From Spongilla lacustris (lineage: Eukaryota; Porifera; Demospongiae; Spongillida; Spongillidae), in the NCBI GenBank assembly GCA_949361645.1, contig OX442415.1:12661241-12725240 (forward strand): a DNA stretch of 64,000 bases, in the 5' to 3' direction. Positions 22,501 to 32,986 of the stretch are shown here, piece by piece; the stretch's first letter is position 1; the number at the start of each line of letters is the position of its first letter. Below the pieces are notes generated by a model, which was not told the origin of the DNA, did no database searches, and saw only the letters and a program-made list of their open reading frames with translations. Position numbers and translations under genes: made by a program.

Positions 22501-23939
22501 GGCGAGCAAATCCGGAATGATTGTATTACATAAGACAGCGCATGCGCGTTGCATCTCTTGAATCCTCGTTGCAATTTCCCACCCACCCACCCCTTCGCAA
22601 TCGCATCTCGTCTCTCCGCTGGGTATATCCTTCAGTGCAATGCCAGTTACCCAGCGTGACATGTCAGGGGGAAGGAGGAAGGGGAGTTTTAGGACTCCTC
22701 CCACTCCCGTTTGTGGTTAATAAAAAGGGCAGGGCTGCTGGTTAGTTATTAAGAATTAACCAGCTGACCCTCCCCCTATCCCCTGGCAACCTGCCGTATT
22801 GAAAAATTACATGTTCAATATGGTGAGGTCATAATGTATCTTAATTTGCTCAGAACATTGGTCTACATACAAAGTGGATGTGTATATCTCAACCTACATG
22901 TACATTTTGCAATACTGACTGAACTATTATACTCACTACAGTGGGATGGTGAAACTCCATTACACCTGGCTGTAAAAGCTGGTCATACTTCTTGTGTGGA
23001 ACGTCTCCTTTCCACTCCTGGTATTGATGTCAATATGAAGGATTCGGTGGGTTGGTCTGTTGAATATTTTGCATACATGTCTATTTTGTAGTGGAATTCT
23101 CACAATTTGATTACATGTATGGGTACCTGGGTTCACTACATGCAGTGGAAACCTGCCCGCCATTTATCAGCTGCTATGTACTAGCTGTGATATGGGTTGC
23201 TATAATCAACATTAGTCAGAACTTTGCAGAACCCATTGTGATCCACATGATTTAGAATTATGCTTGAGATGCTACAGCCCAGGGATAATGGGGGATTTTT
23301 AAGATCACATGGTTCTCTACTTTCCAGTTTCTACCTTTTATATGACATGTACACAATAAAGGTATAGACCTTAATCCTGCATGCTGCAGTGAGTGAGTGA
23401 TACAGCAACATTTCATGGACCAACTCACCTCATCCTCACTGTTCATACAGCATCATTAGCAGGGGTGAAAAGGAGATGATGGTGTCCATGAAATATTGCT
23501 GGACGTGCAGCAGCAAGTAGCATATAGTGTAATGGCATTCTGAATGGCAATTTACAATGTATGTGTTTGAAAACTGTAAAATATTGTCAGATGTTACTAT
23601 GTAACAGCTGGAGCTAAACATCAATGTTCTCATCCATGAAGGGTGCATAACATGTATACATGTATCTATGTGTGTTTCTGGGATCACATACAGTAATATA
23701 TAATTCTGTAAACATCTTTTACTCCAGAACTAAAGTATTAAAGGTAACAAAAGGCATATATAACAAGTAATTTTAAAAACCATATGAGAGATACTTTTTA
23801 ACCATTTAAATATGCATGGTGATGGTAATGCATGCAACATGTACATGTACATATATGACCTACATGTAAGATGCATTTAAATATAAATCTAGCAAAACAT
23901 GCTTGCAGTGGGGGCGCATACAAGATTGGATACAAATGT

Positions 23940-23970
<31 letters not shown>

Positions 23971-26823
23971 AGGGGGGCAGAATCAATCGCATATACATGT
24001 ATCTACATGTATGTCTCCTTTCCACTCCTGATATAAAACAGGATTTTGGTCAGTTATGAAAGTGTACAAACAGTTGAAATGGGTGTGTTAATGGTTCAGA
24101 CAACATGTAGTAGCTTGGCAAGTCAAATTGGTACTATGCGCGTTTATAATTGAATCTGTTACAAGGTTAGTTGCTTGGCTGACACCTATAGGCAAAGTTA
24201 TTTGAACTACATAAATACTTATAGGTACAATGTTAATTGGCAAAACACTGGTCAATACATGTTCCTCATGTAGACATTCTGATGAAATTGTTCTCCTACC
24301 ACCATCCTCCCCCTCCTCTCGTGTTTATGTGAAATATTAAATATACCACATAGTAGTATGCCATACATGTATATGTTGGCTTTCATTTTAAGGCCATTTT
24401 GAGGACAAAATACCTACATTTATTGAGTGCGAATCATGTGTTGTACCCAATGCAGAATTGTGGTGTGGCTCCGTTGCACCTTGCTGCAAGTGAAGGTCAA
24501 ACCACTTGTATGGAACATCTCCTCTCCACTCTGGGTATTGATGTGAACATTAAAGACATAGTAAGTTGTTCCATTGAATATTAAGACATGTTGCTGCATA
24601 CATGTATATACAGCAGGCATTTCTATTTCTACGCTAGTAACATCGGTTTAATCGAGTTTAATTCAGTTTATGTGAATCTCATTACATATTTGTACCTTGT
24701 GTACATGTATATATATATGTGATTTATAGAATTAGATTGTAAGGTCAATACGATGCTATCCTAGTGCATACAGCAAAATGCACATTTACAAGGTTTTCAT
24801 TTTGCTGCTCCCATCTAGTTAATGTATACTAGCCATACTCATGACATAACTCCTCCTTCAAACTGGCATTTGATGTCTCATTTGTATTGGTTACCCATAC
24901 CCCAACCACCATTCAAATATGATGATGTAATGATGCAGGCAGCATTGGTGATAGAATATGCATGTGTGCAATGTACCCCGCAATGACCACGTTGAATGAA
25001 CTATTGTAACCACATCAGAATGATGATACTCCGTTACATTATGCTGTAAAGGGAGGTCATGCTATGTGTGTGGAACGTCTCCTTTCTACTCCTGGTATTG
25101 ATGTCAACATTATAGATTGGGTGAGTTGGTCCATTGCATGTTGAAATTGTGCTGAATGCAGATTGTGTTTTTATACTCATGAATGTATGTGATAATAAAG
25201 GTATGTGGATGGGAGTACATGCCCTTTGAGGGATGTAGACTTGTGGGCAAGGGGTAGAATTTTGTTTTTTGTTAGAGAAACGCAGCACAGAACATACGTA
25301 CATGTGTAATGTTTTTACCTGTAATACAAGTCTAAATACATCTACATGTAGTACCCACATCAATTAATAGTACAAATATACATGTATGCCAGCCATACAC
25401 GTACTTATTTTAAGAGGCTTTATTATATGGATTATTATAAGAGGCTTTATTATATGGATTATTACAATTATATTATATTAATCATTTACAAATACACTGA
25501 TATATAAACATAAACAACTAGACTACACACAATGTACACAAAATGCTAACTATATATCTACCCTACATCACTTTGACTGATGCTACGGGAAAGGATGGCA
25601 ATGGCATTGATTATTATTAGAGGCTTTTCTTAACTGATGGCAATAACCTTGAACATGATTTTTAAATACATGCTAATACTTCATGAATAGACATGGACAT
25701 GCTGTCTCATTTACATGTTAATAAATCAACAGTGCTGTCATAATGTGTACATTTGCATTTACATGTACCACGTTGACTAACAGTCTGATGGAGATGCTCC
25801 ATTACACTTGGCTGTAAGAGAAGATTGTACTGCTTGTGTGAAATGTCTCCTTTCCTCTCCTGATATTGATGTGAACATTAAGAACATTGTGAGTTGGTTC
25901 ATTGAATGTTACTACATTACATGCAAGTTCTTTTTTTTTTTTTTTAAGAACGATTATACTATTTGGTAATGAAATCTCACAATTTGATTCATGAATTGTC
26001 AGTAGATCTACTAAGTGTATACAGTGGACTGAGAACCTGCCCTCCATTTATTGGGGTGTTGCTATATACTCAACATCAGTTAGACACTGAAATCATTGTG
26101 ATCGTTGTGATTTAGAATTACCAATGAACTTGCTATGCTTGGGAGGGCCCTTGGGGATTACAGATCATGTAAGATCCCTTGTATATAGAAGTTATATAGA
26201 CGTTAATATTCATGATTATCTCATTATTTGGTCCACTGTGCTTTTAGTACTATCCGATTATCCAATTTCAGAATTTTCTAATCACCAATTCTAGTGGCGA
26301 TTATAAATAGTTGATATTCATTTTCTTCATGTGCAGAAATTGATTACGTTCTTATGTACCTTTTGCTTTTCCCCCTTGCCGCATGGCTTACTAGGATTAA
26401 TTACATGGTATAAAGAAATTTTGTTGATGTAATCAACACTTAGATTGGGAACCCGGCTGGCTGGTAACCATTAGTTGGGTCCCACACTGCCCTCCCTCAA
26501 AATAAGCACGGCAATTTAAATCCATTTAGTATAGTTCGCTCTCACGCTTGACACCCCCACTCTCTGCAGTATATTACACACGGCATATGATTCCAAGGTT
26601 TCTGGCCCAATACATGTACTTAGGTACCCTCGGCCATGCATGACATACATGTCTTAGCTTCATCGGCGGCTTTATTGTATAACCATTGTGCAACTTGTAC
26701 CCACTCCAGGGAGATGATACCCCATTGCACATTGCTGCAAAGGAAGGTAATACTACTTGTGTGGAATATCTCCTTTCCACTCCAGGTATTGATGTGGAAA
26801 ATGTATTCAGTAAACTTTTTTAG
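19500..26823 (+). CDS. Ankyrin-repeat gene, plus strand
   Basis: Gene model from ten exons, all joined in phase 0: 19500-19583, 20623-20724, 20911-21012, 21275-21376, 21810-21911, 22942-23046, 24456-24560, 25019-25120, 25784-25888 and 26710-26823. The joined frame encodes about 345 residues: a half-ankyrin start, eight complete repeats and a last repeat that reads into a stop. AATAAA at 26882 is a plausible poly(A) signal. The first coding exon with ATG is not certain; the module at 9911-9960 is a candidate. Ankyrin repeats bind other proteins, but no catalytic or signalling domain is visible, so the role is unknown. It is a paralogue of the minus gene, sharing intron sequence with it. Confidence 0.7.
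19584..20622 (+). other. Intron
   Basis: No exon seen. TACATG tracts at 19845-19865 and 19962-19977. The block around 20190-20215 matches the minus gene's long intron in inverted orientation. Confidence 0.5.
20623..20724 (+). CDS. Ankyrin repeat exon
   Basis: Thirty-four codons, DGCTPLHLAARKGHIYCV to GIGINFTDM, acceptor CACTCCAG, donor GTTAGT, phase 0-0. Confidence 0.85.
20911..21012 (+). CDS. Ankyrin repeat exon
   Basis: Thirty-four codons, HGYTPLHHAAMKGRTTCVER to GIVANCSGK, donor GTTAGT, phase 0-0. The last few residues depart from the usual IDVN turn. Confidence 0.85.
21275..21376 (+). CDS. Ankyrin repeat exon, 'IKVNIR' type
   Basis: Thirty-four codons, DGFTPLHLAVWKGYNTCVEH to GIKVNIRIL, donor GTCAGT, phase 0-0. 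Counterpart of minus exon 4545-4646. Confidence 0.85.
21377..21809 (+). other. Intron homologous to minus-gene intron
   Basis: 21450-21570 matches the inverse of 4310-4440, and 21727-21760 (GAGGACCATGTACTA) matches the inverse of the 3740-3765 region. No exon inside. Confidence 0.65.
21810..21911 (+). CDS. Ankyrin repeat exon
   Basis: Thirty-four codons, HGGLTPLHLAAREGHTTC to GSEVNIGT, donor GTGAGT, phase 0-0. Confidence 0.85.
21912..22941 (+). other. Intron with recurring intronic block
   Basis: 22140-22345 contains a block (AATAAAGGTATGTGG, then a TTTT.TTTGTGAG stretch) that recurs at about 25160-25330, 37690-37830 and 41650-41800. No exon recognised. Confidence 0.5.
22942..23046 (+). CDS. 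Ankyrin repeat exon
   Basis: Thirty-five codons, WDGETPLHLAVKAGHTSCVE to GIDVNMKDS, acceptor ACTACAG, donor GTGGGT, phase 0-0. Closest to minus exon 1436-1540. Confidence 0.85.
23047..23428 (+). other. Intron homologous to other ankyrin introns
   Basis: 23095-23300 (CTCACAATTTGATT, GTGGAAACCTGCC.CCATTTAT, GTGATTTAGAATTA-like strings) matches 25975-26170 and, in part, the inverse of 1200-1385. Confidence 0.6.
23429..23539 (-). pseudogene. Decayed ankyrin exon on the opposite strand
   Basis: Acceptor-like CAG and donor GTGAGT bound a 111-bp segment whose second frame keeps PLHYMLLAAA and HHLLFTPA fragments. The phase-0 frame is broken and a TGA interrupts. It lies inverted inside the plus gene's intron. 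Confidence 0.5.
23540..24455 (+). other. Intron with truncated exon relic and G run
   Basis: 24003-24050 keeps only the 3' half of an 'IKVNIR'-type ankyrin exon (CTCCTTTCCACTCCTG then AGGATTTTGGTCAGTT). It is followed by intron sequence (24060-24420) homologous to the intron between minus exons 4545-4646 and 3570-3674. A G homopolymer lies at 23941-23970. Confidence 0.6.
24456..24560 (+). CDS. Ankyrin repeat exon
   Basis: Thirty-five codons, NCGVAPLHLAASEGQTTCME to GIDVNIKDI, donor GTAAGT, phase 0-0. Counterpart of minus exon 3570-3674. The usual STPG is changed to STLG. Confidence 0.85.
24561..25018 (+). other. Intron
   Basis: No additional exon recognised. Confidence 0.5.
25019..25120 (+). 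CDS. Ankyrin repeat exon
   Basis: Thirty-four codons, NDDTPLHYAVKGGHAMCVER to GIDVNIIDW, donor GTGAGT, phase 0-0. Confidence 0.85.
25121..25783 (+). other. Intron
   Basis: Contains the recurring intronic block (25160-25330) and a short tandem duplication of AAGAGGCTTTATTATATGGA at about 25412-25460. No exon. Confidence 0.5.
25784..25888 (+). CDS. Ankyrin repeat exon
   Basis: Thirty-five codons, SDGDAPLHLAVREDCTACVK to DIDVNIKNI, donor GTGAGT, phase 0-0. Several canonical positions have drifted (EDCTAC for EGHTTC), but the frame is intact. Confidence 0.8.
25889..26709 (+). other. Intron
   Basis: 25975-26170 is homologous to 23095-23300. A T homopolymer at 25932-25945. No exon recognised. 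Confidence 0.5.
26710..26823 (+). CDS. Putative terminal ankyrin exon with stop
   Basis: Acceptor CCACTCCAG, then GDDTPLHIAAKEGNTTCVEY, a normal second helix and STPGIDVENVFSKLF before TAG at 26821-26823. No donor is used; instead AATAAA follows at 26882-26887, so this looks like the last exon. An alternative is a decayed internal exon with a lost donor. Confidence 0.6.
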   Translation, partial: GDDTPLHIAAKEGNTTCVEYLLSTPGIDVENVFSKLF

Positions 26824-26881
26824 AACAATGTGTACGTGTACCTTTGACTATTTATTTGTTGCTGTGATTTTGTTGCTAACA

Positions 26882-26887
26882 AATAAA
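26882..26887 (+). promoter_or_regulatory. Candidate poly(A) signal
   Basis: AATAAA 59 bases after the stop of the plus ankyrin gene. Such hexamers are frequent by chance in AT-rich DNA, so this is only suggestive. Confidence 0.35.
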
Positions 26888-27774
26888 ACACCTGTAATAG
26901 TGCTGGTCATGTTCATTATTGGTAACTGACCTGTCATATGGGGGAACAGTGGTGGCACACTTACATGTACTGGAGATGATGGGATTTCTCATGTACCTGG
27001 CCCTTACACACTGCCAATTTTTGAACTGTTGTGATGCAGAGGAGGATGTAACTTCACAGCTGCAGATAGGCTATCTGGAATCTCTTGTCAGGAAGACGAA
27101 ATGTTAGTGTTTTAATGTTGCCGGCTACATGTATAAACTGCATGGATGGACCACCACAGCCTTGTTTTTCAACAAGGGATACACATGCATGCATTGGAAG
27201 TTTCACTACCAGAAGAATGTAAGGGACGCTCTTTGTCGTACGTTATTTGCCAAATATAGGTCTGCAATAAATATTTAACTTCACAATTGCATAATATCAA
27301 TAATACCTTTCTCTACAGCAGTCCACATGAAGGATTGCATCCTAATTCTTCGATTCTAACTCATCTCTCTTGAAACATGTAGCTGAACAGATACAATCAT
27401 AAGTAACAAAATTTTATCATGTGGCCGCAGTTGTGGCTACATAAGATTGCTGCAGGGTGGTCATACTTGGTTGAATTATGAGACAAATACCAATATTTAC
27501 AGTGATGCAAAAGAGGATGAATATCTGAGAAGAGGTAGTATCGTTCCCAGACTCTAAATAAATACCTCACAGCTGCGGATGGAATCCCCTGCTGAGTCAA
27601 TACATCGGAGTGAGATGTTTTATAATTAGGTAGGAAATGTAACATGGTAACATGTTATAATAATCATGAAATTCAGACACAGTGCTCAAATAAAGCAATC
27701 AGAAATGTCCTTCGTGAAATATAGCGGGTCTCCCACTCGACTTCAGGCATCATTCTGATACCTTGTATTCTCTA
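26888..27774. other. No gene recognised
   Basis: A short open frame at 26919-27107 ends DVTSQLQIGYLESLVRKTK and could be an exon, but has no known family. A similar GATGCARAGGAGGATG string recurs near 27508-27525. Nothing else supported. Confidence 0.3.
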
Positions 27775-28320
27775 GTGCAGCTTCAATTGATATCGAATGT
27801 GCACGGGAAAGAGTATAGCTTTCTAAGTGTATGCAGTTTCACTACATATATTGCAAGTATTCGCTGGCTTTATCCAACGATTGTAAAATTCTATGGTCGG
27901 TCAGTCGGAAGTAACTTTACGACATTACGCCCCCCGGATTTTAATTACAGCACAACTACGCTACTCTATTCTATTACAGGTTCGTTAAAGAAATTTCATT
28001 TGCTTGTTTTAGTGTACATCAAACATGGTACAGTTTGTATAGCACATCGCTTATCATTTCCTGTTACAAGCTAGAGGCTCCTTCATTCAATTACTTAAAA
28101 TGCAGGAGGGCACCCAATCCTTTTCTGTTCAGTAATGTGTTTGACAGCAAATTCAAATACCTATATGGATGTATAGATGCGCGTTGTTGTGCTGTAGCAC
28201 CTCACGAATCACAACAAGATTTCACATAAAACTCAATGTCAGGTTGGATCATCAGACTGTGGAGTATTTGCAATAGCATTTGCTACTGATTTAGCATTTT
28301 ATGAACATATCTCATAGCCA
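27775..28320 (+). pseudogene. Ulp1-like (C48) protease relic
   Basis: The clearest part is 28236-28300, QVGSSDCGVFAIAFATDL: the DCG-x-FAIA-x-A segment holds the catalytic cysteine region of Ulp1/SENP-like proteases that are carried by transposons in sponges and cnidarians. Upstream, 27775-27900 reads QLQLISNVHGKEYSFLS and WLYPTIVKF, which fits the family's HW...VYDSLYP region but with the key HW and YD residues lost. Stops and a gap separate the parts. A second member of the family is at 46895-47200. Confidence 0.45.
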
Positions 28321-28550
28321 TAGGATGTTTAAAAGGTTTGGGGACTAGAGTACTGCAAATGCCGAATTGCCGCAGTAACCACCCTCACCCCCTCTCCCAA
28401 TTGCATCTGGCTAATAAGCAAAGGCCAGTTATACGCGGGTTTATTTACACTAGAATGCGATGTAATAAATAATGTCATGAAGAAGACGTTTTATACCTTA
28501 ATATTGGAGATGCCTCCTTATCATATAATCTCTAGACCTGGTACATCACG

Positions 28551-28607
28551 ATGAGTGCTCCACTAAGGGGACAGAAGGCAGGTCTACTATACCTGGCTAA
28601 TGCAGAG
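28551..28607 (+). CDS. First-exon module of an ankyrin-type gene
   Basis: ATG at 28551 encodes 19 residues, MSAPLRGQKAGLLYLANAE, ending exactly at a GTAAGT donor. It matches the leaders at 7580-7642 and 43044-43103 in length, M-x-AP-R start and LLxYL core. Downstream exons of this gene were probably separated by the 7.3 kb transposon at 29828; only decayed ankyrin exons follow (37366, 38105, 42121). Confidence 0.55.
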
Positions 28608-29827
28608 GTAAGTTTTTTTTTTTTTTTTTTGGTAAGACGTGGGGTTTGCCTAGTTCAGTAGGTGGGCATAGACCATGGCTCGACTAACATGCACGGGTAG
28701 CTTATGAACACAATGTAGCGACCTAAGTGTATTGATCCTACACAATACAGCCGAGTTAAATTGGCTTCTGCTCAGAGACGTGATCGCTAAGGTTTAAGCA
28801 TATAGATATACATGTACTTGTATATTTATTAGAGTACACTACATGTAAGAGGTATCTCAGTATGGTTTAAAGGGGGGGGGGGGGGGGGGGGGGGGGGTTG
28901 CCACAGACATTGGTTGTGTGCTGTATTGGTTTCTAAACAGAACCTTATAAATGTGTTAGTGAAGTTACGATGTTGCTCAAAAATAAATTTTACCGATAAA
29001 ACCACATGCACGTGTATAATTTGCAGTGGTCAGCCTGTAACAATAGGTCTGGGGTAGCGGTGGGCTTGGTATACATGTATCGGACCATATGAGGTCCAAA
29101 AAAGGGCCAGGGTACATGAATGTTTAGCCAATGACGATGCATTAGTACATGCGTGCCTGAAGCTCAGTCAGCTATGCTGGTACATGTATGTGTATTCATA
29201 TGATTTACTACACAAACTATTATAACTTGAATTAGTTTTTCACACGTACAAAATGTGCACACCTAGCAGTAGCAGTTAATGTTAGTGTTTTGTTTTGCAG
29301 GAAAAGGAAGAATTTTGTGCTTCTTTATAACCATTTATGTAGCACACTCCTGCTCCTCAACTCATTACGCTAATCTACAAGACCCAGTACCATGATTAGT
29401 CTAGAGTACAGCATATATTATACGTAAATGGGTTGGGGGTTTCTGGAAGATCAATGAATATTTTCACATTTACTTATTGACTTCATCCCAACCGTATACG
29501 TCTCATTGCATGACTATTCATTTTACTAGTATTAAAATTGTCAATTTCAGTCCTAACAGTTATCTGGACATCCACCTACTCAAACTCAAAGCCTACGAAT
29601 TATATTTTTTTGCATTGCACATCTGTCAACTAGATGCATTTATACACGTATGCTTGCAATGGATCGTTCATACTTAGACTTTCAGAGTAGCTTGTACAGA
29701 CCATCGAGCCACGAGAAATCTGCAGTTATAGAGCGTCAGGCATCTATTAATATGCCCTCTTTTATTACACCTCACAGGGTGAGCCTGGCCAATACCTAAC
29801 CCACCTGGTCACTGTGCCACTAGTACA
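28608..29827. other. Intronic or intergenic; G run at 28872-28897
   Basis: No exon recognised. A T run (28614-28630) and a G homopolymer (28872-28897) are present. The frame at 29477-29677 has no known family. Confidence 0.4.
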
Positions 29828-29945
29828 CACTGTGCAAAAACTTTGTTATACGATAGCGTATTCTATAGCGTATATTTGAATATATACCTTAAATATACAC
29901 ACCAGCGTATAGAACCATATACGCAGGTGCGTATATTCAAATATA
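29828..29945 (+). repeat. Left inverted repeat of the 7.3 kb element
   Basis: Identical for the first ~29 bases to the inverse of the right end, then a series of GCGTATATTTGAATATA units. A CGATCACGTGAC string ends the block. Confidence 0.7.
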
Positions 29946-30984
29946 ACCGATCACGTGACATATGTGGTTGCTTAGCAAACCGTTGAATTCACTTTGTGGC
30001 TACGTTGTCGGTCACCGTATACTAGTGCTTCATATTCCGTATATTATCCTCCTACCACTCCCACCCCTCGTTCCCGATCCAGTTTAGTCAATTTTAAATT
30101 TTAATCATTTTGCACATGTACAACAAAACAACAAACTAACAGTCCGAGGCGGCAATCTGCATATATTCGATCCAAGGCACCTGTACAGAATACGAACAAT
30201 AAATTCATATCGTAAAAAAAAATATTTCACTCACCACATATCATATCCTCGTTCTGTTTATACATGATTCTATATATAAAGCAACAGATACATTATCGGG
30301 TAAGTGATATGCTTACCTTTCTTGTCTCCTATCTCCGATGTTTGACTTAAAACAATGGAACAGTGCGGGTTAAACACTTACCGTACCGTCCGGTCGGAGT
30401 CTGCAAGTTAAAAAAAAACCTTAGCAAAACACAACAAATGAATAGGCCTATACCTTTTTATATCGCGCTCCATTGTGCCTGTTGTTCTATCATTTCGGTT
30501 GTTCAACCGAACGGGAACACTTAGGACACTTGCCAACCTAGTGCAAATAGAGAAAGGTGAATTCATTCTTTAGCAACTGCAACACATAATACCGGTAACT
30601 TTTACACTCTGGAAAGACGAACTATTGCCATTTAACGATCAAAACCCTGATCTCAGCGCGATTCAACACGACCATGAAATAGCCCGCCTAAAATCTACAA
30701 ATCACATGCACGGTTAGTTAACCACATTTCTAATTGGAGCACTTTTGTATCGTACTACACAAACATTTGTACAGGGGTCCAATAGAGGTCTACTGTGTAG
30801 GCATTCTACTGCTTCCATTGTAGCATTTACTGGGATCCGATGTGATCATGACCAAACTCAACTGGCGAGTTAGCATAGGCCATAGCCATGCACCATGGGC
30901 CCGGCCTACCGCTCACAAAATTTACCGCCGTATATACACCAAGCAGACATACATGTATATAGCTAACCTTTGACGTCCAGCAGC

Positions 30985-31721
30985 ATTAATACCGCATCCG
31001 CGAGTAAAGTGGGTAAATTTAAGCCGTTTTGGGGGGAAGTAAAAAAACTAAAAGGTCCGCTGATGGGTATTTTTGTTTTCAAATACAGTAATGTGAAAGT
31101 ACAACTCTTGAGACAACATTGGATGCATTTTGTGAGAGATCATTCAGCTCGCTGGATGCTACAAATGCGGCGATATAAAAGGGGTCCATTCCGATGAAAC
31201 CTTAATTCATCATCATAGAAAAATTGCAATAATCACATTGTATAAGCCAAGTTGAACTATTACACATTTCAATCGATTTTCAGTCATAAGCGATGTATTT
31301 TTTTAACTGTGTGCATGTGTTCTATCGTGTCTAAATAACTCTATACATTTCCGCGTGCGTTTAAACTTGGATGCTTTTCACGATGTTTTGCGAGTCTTCA
31401 TGCACATGTAATTTTAATTATTAGGGAAACTAAGAGCTGCATTGATATAGATGGCTCATGTATGCTTATGAATTTACAGTCAAGAAGGGAAGGGGTGCAA
31501 AATGATAAAATGATAAGTGTAGTACCGCAATATGCCTATTTAAAGTGTGTGCATCAAAACTGCGATCGTTGCAGCTCTCATAAATTATAATGTGAACATA
31601 GTGTAAAAGGTTACTCTACTTATTTTACAACCAGTACCTGTGATTTTATTGCTAGCGGATCTTTTAGGTTTTTAGTTTCCCCTAAATTTGTACCCACTTA
31701 ACTCACGGATGCGGTATTAAT
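30985..31721. mobile_element. Nested 737-bp inverted-repeat element
   Basis: The left end ATTAATACCGCATCCG plus CGAGTAAAGTGGGTA and the right end form ~75-bp inverted repeats (31648-31721 inverse). A related solo block lies at 718-845. The frame 30970-31197 is read through the terminal repeat and is not accepted as a gene. Confidence 0.65.
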
Positions 31722-31799
31722 AGAAGCAAAGTAGCACTCCGACTTCGATGCCTACACACCTTCCTACCTCACGCGGGTCCGGGTACGGGACTGACCACT

Positions 31800-31935
31800 C
31801 ATGAATTAATTCTATGGTATACTTATGTAAACAGTGGGATTTTATGGATTGAAATATACGCAGTAGTACAGTATATTCAAATATACTCTTAAAGGAGGAG
31901 TTGGCGTATAAAAGGAGAGTGGATCCAAAAATTTC
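31800..31935 (+). repeat. Inverted copy of the right subterminal block
   Basis: TCTTAAAGGAGGAGTTGGCG, TATAAAAGG and TGGATCC match the inverse of 36875-36970. The TATAAAAG at 31915 could act as a TATA box for the transposase fragments downstream. Confidence 0.6.
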
Positions 31936-32225
31936 AACCGGCCGTGCGGCTGTTTTAAATTTAAAATGGTGGCTCTATATTTATCCATATAGGCTTGGCA
32001 ACGACAGCGTACATACAAGAGTTCTTCACACATGTTTTGAATGCCATATCATGAAATAATACCACTAGCACTAGCGTTTCACAGTCTGAAGTTAATAACA
32101 CTAAGTTAAAAAACCGATCACATGTTCTTATAATCATAATGGCGACCTTAGACAGATACGGTACAAACTACACCTGCAACGGTCCTTTTCCACTAGAGGT
32201 GAAAAAGAAACTGTTCTGAGTAGGT

Positions 32226-32404
32226 TTGAAGCAGCGAGACTACTACTGGCACTCAGTTAATTGCAAGCGGAATGCTACAATCAGTGTGTCGAATGCTTTG
32301 CTGGACCGCGTATACTCAGTATTGACACAACCCGAGGGTCAGTGTCCAGGCCTCAAGGAGCAGAACATCCTGTTCTTGGAAGGAAATCATGTTGGACCCT
32401 GCAG
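32226..32404 (+). pseudogene. Putative transposase exon A
   Basis: An open frame of about 60 codons ends at a GTTAGT donor (32405). It includes NALLDRVYSVLTQPEGQC and LKEQNILFLEGNHVGPC. No domain recognised with certainty. Its place just upstream of the zinc-binding segment, inside the CACTG element, suggests it belongs to the same transposase-like gene. Confidence 0.35.
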
Positions 32405-32574
32405 GTTAGTGGGATAGATATACATGTACGTAGGCCTAGTACGAGAGATGAAGTGCGGCTGTCTTTGCAACCCATCTTGCACTTTGGTATGAGTAACGTA
32501 ATTAGTAATCCTGTTGCTCTGTATGCTACTCGCTTAGAAGGGACAGTAGCTATCTCGTATACGTAAGCTAGGGT

Positions 32575-32970
32575 CAAGTTTGTTTGCCCACACTGCAAGC
32601 AGTCATGTGTCTGGGCTAGTTCCAGGGTGCAGTCTGGTCATTACCTTGCTAATTAGAAGAGTACTGTTTGGATTTAGTAATATCAATGCAAATGCGAGAC
32701 TTCACCTCACCTTTGCTGGCATATTACCTTGCCAGTACATGACTTTCTCTGTATTTGCTGGTATGGGTGAAGTGAGGCAGTGATACATCTGCTCAGGTGG
32801 GGTCTGAGATGATTGATTTTATTTTTTATATCCTGTTGTAATTCATGTTCATTCAGTTTATGTGAACAGACTGTACCAGCAAGTGGTACCACATGCAGCA
32901 AAAGAGTCCATGAAGGCTGCTGTGGAATGTGTGAAGGCAAGCCCTCACTACGCTACAAGGGGGGGAGGTT
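32575..32970 (+). pseudogene. Transposase-like zinc-motif and helical fragments
   Basis: Three fragments in changing frames: 32576-32650 KFVCPHCKQSCVWASSRV then SGHYLAN and a stop (CPHC zinc pair); 32655-32780 NARLHLTFAGILPCQYMTF then SVFAGMGEV; and 32861-32960 YVNRLYQQVVPHAAKESM then KAAVECVKASPHYAT. The SGHY...G.LP.QY..F..F.G.G order resembles an uncharacterised transposase-like family common in cnidarian and sponge genomes, recalled from memory. Stops and shifts show it is broken. In that family a D-x-RH motif follows, which may be the segment at 35525. Confidence 0.4.
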
Positions 32971-32986
32971 AGCCATTAATTCCCGT

